From positions 8,326,115 to 8,390,114 of the forward strand of contig OY979729.1 of assembly GCA_963855995.1 (NCBI GenBank): a stretch of 64,000 nucleotides of DNA. The letters are read 5' to 3'. This DNA comes from Muricea muricata (taxonomy: Eukaryota > Cnidaria > Anthozoa > Malacalcyonacea > Plexauridae). A model generated the notes under the pieces. It saw nothing but the letters and a program-made list of their open reading frames with translations. It made no database searches and was not told where the DNA came from. Position numbers and translations under genes: made by a program. This document shows, piece by piece, positions 46,001-58,000 of the stretch (within the stretch, counting starts at the first letter, position 1; every line of letters begins with the position of its first letter).

Positions 46001-49000
46001 GAGTCGAAATATCACCACAAGCGGGTCAAGTTATTCGCCTTCAGTAAACGTGAAACAAACAAGGATGGTCACAACACTGAAATGAAACACGAAAATGAGC
46101 CAGACGTAGTATCATACAGCATACTACAAGGACTTCGTACGTTAATGTCATTTTTCAAATGAACGGCTGAGCGACCACGTTAAGATAGCGTGACCCTTCC
46201 AGACAACAAAGCCCTAGCAGTAGGGTTACCCTATCTCATGTAAACGCTCGCTTTTTTCTGACCCGTTTGCTAGGGTAACCCTTCTACTAGGGTCACCCTA
46301 CCTTCATGTAAACAGGGCTTAAGATTATTCGTGAATCACACCAAACATAATAAGTTTTGTGAGGTGGCTTGGGACGACACATTATATAATCTGCTATGTT
46401 CATAACTGATTTATATAATATTGCATCCTAATACACCATTCCTCATTTATTCAAATTTTTGAGATCGGAAATTTTTTAGTACAGTTGGAAATAGCGTCCT
46501 TAATTTTAATCTTTGAATCTTTGAAATCTTTATTATACAAACTAATACAAAATAATAGAATATTCATTTCCTGCAAATAGGAAGCTAATCGTGGCAGGAA
46601 ACGAATCTAGTTTTTACTTACTTAATTAATATTGCAAAGTTTGGTTGCAAAATATAGTAAAACGAGGAAAATATAGTCCTGTTTGCGAATTACAAATTTG
46701 CAATATGCAAAATTTGCAAATTTTACTGCAGACTATATTTTCCACAATTTTATGAAATTTGGGATACTCTTTCTGGTTGTGATAATAAATTTGCCAATTC
46801 AAATGATTGTTTAATAGGGGAATGCTCTATTTGCATGACAATGCTAATAAAACAATATGATAAAACGCTCCTTCTCGTGTATTAAACAGTACATCAGTGC
46901 TTATTTAAATTCGACAAGCTATAAAATCTTAGTCTAACGCAGCACTACGTGACGGCAACAAGACAGTTGCTGAAAATCCTGTCAATAAAACGGCGATGTT
47001 AAATACAGTGGCATAGAAATATGCTCGAGAAAGGACAGTCTCGAAGATGAATGGTCCCAGGAGCACCCCCATACGGCCAACACACAAACACGCCCCAACC
47101 CCAAAGCCTCGATTGGCTGTGGGGTAGAGTAGCGAGGCATAAATCATGACCAAAGTCGTACCCGACGTGAAACTTCGAGATAACATTGCCACGACAAGCA
47201 ATAAAATCCTTTGATTGGAAGCTTTTTTCGCGGTGATCAAATACACACATAGACTGGGTGACACAGGGTGTAGATACCAACCTAAAATGATCAGAGTTTG
47301 TGATTGCCTTTGGAAACAAAAGTCATCCTTGTTTGCGATTCGTTCTTCCGGAAACCAATTTCTATAGTTTATTGTCTTTTATAACCAACCACTCACATAG
47401 CACGTTAGTATTGGTTGGTTGGTGGCGACCCGGGCGTATAAAAAAAAGGTAAAGGTAATCGAAATTTAGAGAGCTCTGACGCGTTTATTATTTTATCCAC
47501 AGAAATCATTCTTTCGCAGGCGTAAAGACGAAGCTTTTAGCTTTCGATTATCACCATTTTTATGAAATTTGAAGAAAAAGTCAGCAAATATGAATCAAAT
47601 GAATAGAACTGCTCGAAATTGCATATTTTCAACTCTGAACAAAAGACAATCAAGTCATTAATTTTTCTGTCACGAAAAACAATTAATACCACTAACAAGA
47701 TGCATTAATTTTTACTACCTAAGCTAAAATTTGCAAATTTTAATTCCCAATTGGGATTAAATTTCAACAGATTTTCACGAAATTCCCAATGATGAAAAAA
47801 TACGATTTTGACCAGCAATTTTTATCCGATTCGTATTTGCTCAATTTTAATCACAATTTACAAGAAGGGTGGCAATCAAAAGAAAAAAGCATGTTTTTTT
47901 GAACTACGAAAGACTTATTTCTGTACGTTGAATATTGAACGTCCTAGAACAATCTAAAGTACGATTACCTTTTTTACAAACCCTGTACATACATTATATT
48001 TATAATTACATGCAAATTAGGTACACAAAACGTATTTCTCAGATGGAGGTCACGAAACGACACAAGTTCCTTTAGAGTATTATTTAGGTTTTAACTCTAA
48101 CTTAAAGAATGCGTGATATTTTTATGTATACATGTATACATAAAAATATCACAATAATACTCAAAAGTTATACATCACGACGCGTTAGTGTAAACCGCCA
48201 CAAGTCAACGCGGACGACAAAAACGAAAACGAGAACTTACATAAAAGTTATTGTACTTAAAATTATTGTATTGTATTGTATTGTACGTGTTGCAATGATA
48301 TTGACTTAAGGCGGATTTCCATTCGGTGCAAAATGTGGTTATCTGGAAAACACGGACAACATATCTGGAAAACACGGACAACACGGACACGGACAACATG
48401 CTAAGTCGAACCCTAACTGTAACCCTAACCCTAACCCTGACTATTATTTCACATAGAATTGTTACTTTATAAAATGGGTGATATGATTTTTTTCTCATTT
48501 TCCGCTTTGATTGCTTTTTGTCGTATTTTTTACGTGTCCGTGTCCGAGTCCGTGTCCGTGTTTTCCAGATAACCGCAAAATGTCGCGCGATCGATTTTTA
48601 GCGAGCGCGTTCTTTTGAAACGTGTGAAGTCAACCACGGCTATAAATGAGATTCGTTTCGCTTGGCTGTTTGTAATTCAAAAGAAAGCGCTCGCTAAAAG
48701 TCGATCGAGCGACATTTTGCACTGAATGGAAATCCGCCGATAGTCTTAGCACTGACAAAGTACTTATTCTAGAAGCTAAGTCTTAGTCTAACGCGGCACT
48801 ATGTGACGGCAACAAGGCAGTTGCTAGAAAGCCTATCGTTAAAATGGCGATATTAAATATAGTGCCGTAGAAATACGTTTGAGAAAAAACAGTCTCGAAG
48901 ATGAACGGCCCAGCCATCATGCCAATCCGACCGAAAGACATACAAGCCCCAACCGCAATGCATCGATTGGCTGTGGGATAGAGTAGCGAGACAAAAATCA

Positions 49001-52000
49001 GAATCAAGGTCGTAGCTGACATTGTGAGACTTCGGGATAGTGTCGTCACAACAAGCAATAAAATCCTTTCGTTTAAGACAAAGAAAGCCACAATCTGTAA
49101 CATGACTGATGAAAGAAGAGTACCTAAACATACTTTTTTCACCGTCATAAAATAACAAGACACAGCAACAGCGATTATTATAACAAGCTCTGCCAAACTC
49201 ATCCAAGCCAATATCGAATACAAATCTCCACCGGAGTTTATAGCCAGTTCTTGGTTTTCCAAGACATTCGACGTCACTGTGTGATTATAACCACTTGCTA
49301 CATCAGATGCCATGTAGACTAAAAGGTAATAATCCATAATACAGATACAAAATGCTATCCAAGCACATATTGTGATTTTCCAGTAACCCGATCGAAATAG
49401 CTGTGAGATGTCTGCCCTTTTGGACTCACGATTTTCGCTCAGTTTTATGTTTCTCAAGTCCTTTTCAGGTGCAAAATTTTGTAAAATGTTTAAAGCCTTC
49501 TGTTCTTCTCCGGCTGCTAGGTGATAATGTGGAGTGTCCGGGAGAAATACGATACCGATGAGGAAAAATGCGGTTGGAAAGCACACGAATCCAAGAGGCC
49601 AACGATACCCGATCTGTGGTAGCCCGAGAGAAACGATGGCTGAAAGTAGAAAACCCACAGTCCAAGACACGGAGTTTAATGTAGCAAACATCGTTCGGTA
49701 TTTGGGTGGGAATAATTCCATAGTCATCACGTAAGTCTCGAATGTTGTTGCTACTCCAAATCCGACTAAGAAAAGACTTATCCATAACCAATAATAGTTC
49801 GGCGAAAACACACTTGCAAATGCGAAAACCAATATAAAGATGGCACTGCCAACAAAACAAGGTTTTCGTCCGTACTTGTCAGCTACCCAACCCCAAAACC
49901 AACAGCTTACAATCATACCAATCGAATAGGAAAGTGTCAATAGTCCAGTAAGCAATGATGATAAATTCCAGTCAGATTTTATACCGGGTAGTATGATAGA
50001 TAATATAGACACTTCAAGAGAATCGGTGATGTTTAGTAAGCCAAGAAATAGGAACGCTTTCAAATGAAATAATCTCAAGCCGATATCATCCAAGATTTCA
50101 TCGATTGATCGAGATTTGAAAAGACCAGCTTTCAAATCCATAACTTCGCCGTTTTCCGCGATTTGAGTATATATTACATGGTCCATAGTTTTCTTCCCGT
50201 CTGCCTCGTCTGAAGAGGCTTTGAAAAACCGAGTGGATTGTAAGAACTGTTTAAATCTCGTGTAGAATTCCATGGCTGAATGTTTCTCAGAGGCTACAGT
50301 GATGCGTACAAAACGATATAATTGTCCCTAAGTTGACCATGCAACCATGCAGCCATGCATGGGTGATCAACTCTAACACTCATTTGCATTTTATAAATTA
50401 TGGGCAACTTCGAATGTTCGGTGTTTTTTAATATCCTGCTGTTTTAATTTCTTTATTTCTACATCTTCGTTTCATTCAAAACTTCACGAATGAAAACGTG
50501 CATTGATCCAGACAAGCAGTAGGTTTTAAAAAAACGGTTTGTTTATTAAACGTTATATGTGCCCTTGGAAAAGTAAAGGTTGCGCAATATGATATATTTT
50601 GGAACATTTCACGACCAAACTTTGCAATTTTACTGAGTATAAGATGCTCTTTCAAGATGTAACAATATTTTTGCCTGTTTCGATTTTTTTCAAAATTTCG
50701 TCTATAAAAAGGTTAAAGGTCTATTTTCTTGTTTAACTCATATTTTGGGTTTCAAGATGCTAATCTTCGAATCATGTTTTGTATCATGTTGTACCATCAT
50801 ATCTCTAGTAATAATAATATATCCTTACGCGTCTGTTAGGCCTGGTTTATACGCCGTGCTATGAGCGCACCGAACTAATTATTTATGTAGCACGGTCTGG
50901 CACGCTTGTTGCATGTATTTTTGATTTATAGGTAACGACGGTCAGCGAGCCAAATTTGTTAGTTGAGCTATATAAATATGTTTTAAATTATAATAAATTA
51001 TAGGCAGTTAGCATGTAATTTGGTTCGCTGCTAGCGCTAGCTTTAAATCAGAGACGTGCTTAGCCGTGCTATTAGCGTTCGTAACGCCATTGACGAGCAA
51101 GCCGCACGGTCAGGAGCGAGCCAGTTTGATTTATACGGCGTGCTATGAGCGTGCTCATTATTTAAATAATTAGTTCGGTGCGCTCATAGCGCGCCGTATA
51201 AACCAGGCCTTAGCCTCAGCCCGTTGAAGGGTTCAACTTGATTAGCAGCCAAAAGCTTGTTAATAAATAATATTTTAATCAGAGAACGTCTCAAATTCAT
51301 TACTAATTGGTTCCACTTGGTTTCAGCGGAAAGCTCAAAGACGAAGGAAAAAATCGCCTTCGCTTGAAAATGTTCGCTACTAGTTGAAACTTCAACATCG
51401 GCTTTATGCACCCACTGTCGATCTCTGTAGCTATAGACCAAGACGAATCACATCTGTGATCGGGCAAACGGCTCAAAGACAAAGGAGGAAAAATTAAATT
51501 GACTAATAAGGGACTTCACTATATGCAAATATTTTCCAAATGCATACATAGTTATATTAGTTCTGTGGCTACAGATTTTTCCGGGCGGAAATCGAATTCG
51601 CAATGTATCGGTGTCGCATTACCGCTCATGCATTGCAAGGAAGTATTTAATTACGATATTCCTAACGTGTTCAGTACAATTGTGAAATGAATCAGCGAAA
51701 TTGACCGTAAATCTCATGCCAAACTCCGTAAATAGAAGAAACATTACAACAAATCATTTGCCGTGCCAGCTAAACGACTAAACATGGAAACTTGGAATAA
51801 ATTCGAACAGTTTAAGCGGTTTTTCACAGGCGGTTTAAACGACAGAGAAGCAAGCGAGCAAAGTCTGCACCAAGTAAAATACAAACACATCTCGGATACC
51901 GACAGCGAAGAAGCCACGGATTTCAAGGCTGATCTGCTTAAACCACGATCAATCGATGAAATATTGGATGATATCGGCTTGAGATTATTCCATTTGAAAG

Positions 52001-55000
52001 CGTTCCTGTTACTTAGTGTACTAAACATCACGGATTCTCTTGAAGTGTCTATATTGTCCATCATACTACCCAGAATAAAATCTGAATGGGATATATCGTC
52101 CTTGTTAGCTGGACTATTGACACTTTCCCTTTCGATTGGGATGATGTTAGGGTCTTGGTTTTGGGGTTGGATAGCTGACAAGTACGGACGAAAACCTTGT
52201 TTTGTTGGCAGTGCCATCTTTATATTGGTTTTCGCATTTGCAAGTGTGTTTTCGCCAAACTATTACTGGTTATGGATAAGTCTTTTCTTGGTCGGATTTG
52301 GAGTAGCAACGACATTCGAGACTTACGTGATGGCTATGGAATTATTCCCACCTAAATACCGAAGTATGTTTGCCACATTAAACTCCGTTTCTTGGACTGT
52401 GGGTTTTCTACTTTCATCGATCATTTCCCTTGAGTTGTCCGAGATCGGTAACCGTTGGACTCTTGGATTCGTGTGCTTTCCAACCGCATTTTTCCTCATC
52501 GGCATCGTATTTCTCCCGGACACTCCACATTATCACCTAGCAGCCGGAGACGAGCAGAAGGCTTTGAATATTTTACAAAATTTTGCACCCGAAATGGACT
52601 TGAGCAACATAAAACTAAGGGGAAATCGTGAGTCCAAAAGGGCAGACATCTCACAGCTATTTCGATCGGGTTACTGGAAAATCACAGTATGTGCATGCAT
52701 CGCGAATTTCGCCTGTGTAATGGAGTATTATGTCCTCGTATACACAGCATCCGATTTGGCGAGCAATGAAACAGACCACTCTAGAATTATCATGCTAGAA
52801 CATAGCAAACTGGTTAACGACTCAAGCGGCAATCTCTACTCGATAATGGCTTGGATGAGCTTGCCCGAACTGGCGATACTTATTACCGTTGCGACATCGT
52901 GTTGTTTTTTCGCAGTCAAAAATGTACTGCTGCCTATTTTTTTCTTGCCAATAGTATTTCAGATTGTTGCGCTGCTTATCGTGAATCAGAGGACTGCGCT
53001 ACTTGTGGTCACGGTGTTAACTCGGAGCCTGCTGATGTCAGCGGTGACGGTGGTTTTAGTGTATGCGTCACTGCTATACCCGACAGTGCACCGCAGCATT
53101 GGCGTCGGCGCATGCGCTTCGGTGGGTCGAGTAGGAATGGCTCTTGGTCCGTTCATCTTCGAGGCAGTCTTTGTGCAAGCGTTTTTCTACGGAACTGTGT
53201 TCAACATTGGCGTGCTATTGTTAGGATTTACAGTCACGGCCTTGTTGCCGTCGCGAACTAGCGCTGTTTTGAGTTAATTTATTATCGAATCCCTCGAGTA
53301 ATTATACCTTGGGCCGGTTGTCGAAATTCAAAGCAAAATTTCTAAAAGTTTTTCGGAAACTTGACATTTTTTTCATAAATCTTGCCTGGATCGATCGAAG
53401 TTTTCTTCTCTCAATGTTTTAAAAGAAATAAACGTGTTGAAATACACAAACTACATGTAAAACAGTAGGTTAAATTTTGACACAGGGTCAAAGCTAAACC
53501 AGCTTTGAACAACTGGTCACTGGAATTTGGATTACGTTTTGCAGCATGGGCAATTGGGGTCGCTTAAGTGAGTTTGTGTGTCGCGTATGTCGCACTGCGC
53601 ATTTCATTGGTCCCAGCCAGTCAATTTTATTTTCTCGTCAATGAAAACTCTGAACTAACTGGTCGCAGCCAGTATACCGCATAAATATGGCGCCACGTTG
53701 CACTGCCGAGTGGCTTTACTGTGCATCCTCTACATATGTGTTCTGGATCACAGTATAGGGAATAGATAGTAGGGCAACCCCATAGAGTTAATAAATAACA
53801 CTAAAGGGGACATCGAGGGTAAAATTTGGGAGCGCCGCTATTGGGGGGCAAATTCAAGTCCCGGATGTTCACTCATTCACTCATTCATGATGTTTCTGCT
53901 TTTTGAAATGTATTTCCTCGTAAAAATATTGAAAATATCATTTCAGATTGTTTAAAATAATAAAAACAATTGATAAAAAGTACTATTTTGCCCACAAAAC
54001 CGGCAAAACGACCTCAACAACGATGAGGAAAAAATTCATACAGATTTCTGCTGTTGCTAAGGTGGTTGCTAAGGAAGCATTAGCTCAGCCAATAAGCGCA
54101 TGGCCCTGCATCCGGGACTTGAATTTGCCCCCTCCCCCCCAAAAAAAACGCGTTCCCTTTTTTTTCCAGTGAAAAAGATTACGATGCCTCCTCTAGTGTT
54201 ATTTATAATCTCTATGGGCAACCCAGCAGAGCAACATGTCCCCCTGTTTTTATGCAATTGACTGGCCAAAGTAATGGCGGAACAGCCAGGTAACGTTTCT
54301 ACTGGCCAGAGAATGCGATTGACTGGCTAGAACCTGCACAATGAAGATGCATAATGCGACATGCGTGGGGACACAAACTTCAAAGGTTCCGACTCGAGTG
54401 GCCTTCTGGTTGTTTTCTATTCTGTGATGTGTATCATATTTCTTGACAATTTCATGCAGCATTCAAACTTTAAAGCTCAGTGAATCGTCGACATTTTTGT
54501 ACTGCAGGTCCAGTGTTCTTTGCGAGTATGAAGGCGGAGTTACATTTGGTAGAAAATGTCGCAAAATTGACTTTTGGCCATTGCTTTCTTTTGAAATACA
54601 AACTGTCAAGCGAAACGAGTCTCATTGGCCAAGAAAACGAACTCAACAAGTCGATCTCGTGACGTTTTGCACTGAACGGAAACCCGCTTTAAGAGTAACT
54701 TTTTCATCAGCGTTCTCCTATTTGTTAAAACAGACGTTTTCAATAAATCGAATAAAAACAATGGTTTCATCTGGCACTGCAATTCTCCAATCTACAAACC
54801 AGCTTTTAGTTTAGAAAATTTTTCAATCCCTCTAAAGGTTGAAATTTCCAATCATAATCGAGAGAAAACATCACTCGCACCATCGACCAGGAAGAGAAAA
54901 TGTCCAAAAATAAAAATAGCCTCTCACTCCTTTCGAAACTTACATGGTATAAAACGGTTAAGATTTCCTTTGTGTTTTCCTTATAAATAATTATTAACGA

Positions 55001-58000
55001 GTGTTTTAAATAACAGACAAAGCACGAGCAGCTGATCTGTAACAGATCTTTCGTACTTATGAAATGTCTGGATGAAAACGTTCGCATTCTTTCATAATCT
55101 CAAAGAAATGAATGATATTTGGTTGGAAAACAAACTTAAAGTTTATGTAAATCAGAGCAAAATCTGTGTCCGATTTACAGATATTGGATAAACATGTATT
55201 TCTTTTGTATTTTCTTCATGAATTATTTCATTAATAAGTGTATCTAAAATTTTATGAGTATATTTATAAAATGGTATCCGATCTCACCGACCATGCAGTT
55301 TCGTATATGTGGTTTAACTTGATCATTGAAAGTCTTGGCCAAATAAGATGTCAAAAACTGCCCTGACTTTTGGGGTGCATTTCTTCCCAAATAAGTGCAA
55401 GGGTGAGGTCTATCGCGTTTTACCTTTTAGACCTGTGTGATCAGTATACTTGAAAATTTGTATTTTTTACTTACCCTGGCGATCCAAGCTCGGTGAAAGT
55501 ATGACTAAACATAGCAAGGTTGCTGATCCAATTTTTTTTTTCGAGGAAAAATGAAGCGAAATATCCGGAGAGTCCTCTTTTTCTGGCCATAAAAAAAGTC
55601 CTTTCAAACAGGTTCAATTTCGACATGTATATGATTTTCACTCGCGATTAAGACACACTTTAGCCTTCAGAAAAACGCCTGCAGACACAGTTTGTACTGT
55701 GCATAGCAAATACATGTTTTGATTCGGTGGACGTCAGCGAATGTTGATATGTATTAGACACACGGGAGACTGAATCAATCATGGGCAATTGACAAAAGCC
55801 ACCTGACCTGGGTTCTTGGAACAGTGCAATCCACAGCAGCAGTAATTTACGACGTGCATTTTCTCCACACTATGAATCTCGAGAAGACCACAAGGTAACC
55901 AAAGACTGAAAGCGTCAGTGAGATACAAGTGAACAGAACAACTGGATTAAGTAACAACTTCATTTAACGAGGACCATGCAAGCTTCACATCAGTACAAGA
56001 TTAAATGATGTGCGACCCTCATAATGAGCTGCATGACGAGGAACGGATCCAGGAAGCGGGTGAGAAACCAACAGAAATCTACTCACACAATTGAACATGA
56101 CCGCTGACATGGATACCACGCTTGTCTTTCAAGCTGCATGAGAGAATCTGGTTTAAACCTTCAAACCCTGCGGCTCACACATCTGTCGGCTCCAGTTCAT
56201 GTACTCGATATCTTGAGCAAGTTTACTCAACTTTTGTGCTGAGTAGAATTGCATCAACCAAATGTGCTTAAATTTATCTGATAAAATTCCATCAAGTCTG
56301 TGAAAATCAGACTTGATGCAACTTGATATTTGCAGACTTGCTGCAAGTTGTTGAAACAACTTGCATCTAGCTTGTGGATAATATGTCTTGACAATCAACT
56401 GGCATCCAGCCTGTTGACAACTTGCTGCTGACGTGTTATCATCAAGGCGGTGCAAGCGATGCGTACGCATCCTGATATCGGCTTAATGACTTCAAGGTAA
56501 CAAGCCTTCAAGGTAATAAGCGACTCGTTTTGTTTACTAAGGGCCTGTTCATATGGGCAGAAGTTATCTCGGTTCCCGAGAAAACATTTCGACAGGTCAA
56601 ATAATGTTGTTCTGTTCATATGGAGAAAAGTTTTCCCGCTTACCGGGTAAAGCTTCCCGCGGTGATGTAGATTTTGTAAAGTGTAAACAGAAAGTTTTCC
56701 CGCTAAGCGGCAAAGTTGTGTTCATATGGGATAAAAATTATCTCGCTCACCGAGATCTCGCCTGTCATCAAGCGAGATCTCGGTTAACGGGAAAACTTTT
56801 CGTCTCATATGAACGCAAGGTAACTTTTCACACTATTTTCGTAAGAAGGCGAGATCTCGCTTGTAAACTTGTCGAAATGTTTTCTCGCTACCCGGGAAAA
56901 CTTCTTCCCATATGAACAGGCCCTAAATTGATCAAGTTTTACCCATGCCATGGGTATGAGTAGATTAAATACAAACGAGCTAGTTGCTCAAAATTTCATG
57001 TTTTATACTTTTTTAGTACAGTTTACGAGTGCTTCATTGTACTACCACCAGCTACAACGATTTCTAAATTTCAAGCTACTGTTTTGCGCTAATGCAAATT
57101 CGGAAAGTGTCTATAAATCTATGATAAAAATTAAGAAAATTACCTTAGTCGTTTCTCCTCTTCCGTTTTAAACTTTTCAAGTCTTTGGACTTCTTCAGTT
57201 TTGTAATTTTCGAATAAAGTTTTTTCTCTTTGCAGTTCTTGCAAATCCTACGATAATTAAGTATATATAGTTTGAATCTTAAAATCGATTCTTAGATGAC
57301 CTCGCTGCGGTCTCCATGTCAGTTATGGGGAGCTTTGCACTAGCAAACTTAATATCAGAAGGGTAAGTGTGTCTTAGGGACTTGTCAGAAATTAACAGGG
57401 GGTGGAGGGGGGTGGAAATATTGAACTTAAGGCTGGAAATGAGGTGACCCATCTAAGCAATAGGAACGAAATTTCCTTACCCTCCCCTTGGGCTTAGCAT
57501 GAAACACCATGACCCTCCCCTCTATCATCAGGTGATTTAATACAAAAGTTCAGTTTAGTTACACACACACACATAAAATGTTTACACTATAAAACTCAAT
57601 ACATTGCTGTTGTTGTGGTTTTAAAATAATATTTGAACTAAGCATAGCACAATTTTTTCTAATCTATTTATACTGTGTACTAACAACTGTACGAGCATAA
57701 GAATAAATTTGAATGACCCTCCCCTTAAAAGCAGCTCATTTTTTCTTCACCCTCCCTTTTTCAGGATCTTAAAAAGCTATGACCCTCCCCATGTTTCCAT
57801 CCCCCCCTCCCCCCTGTTAATTTCTAACAAGTCCCTTAACGTCCGAATTCAAGCCGGGAATTATCACCAACTGCAAGTCCTCCGACAGGAGGCGAAAATA
57901 CGACTTTGCGATGTCGGTGCAGTGATCTATGTAAGTACGCAAGCAAGTGCATACGTTAGAAGTACTTTTAAACATTTTGTTTTCACTTCGCACAAAACAA

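Noticed and set aside
51763-51783. Upstream GTG start for MFS copy B
   Set aside because: ATG 51784 aligns with the start of copy A and is a normal eukaryotic start.
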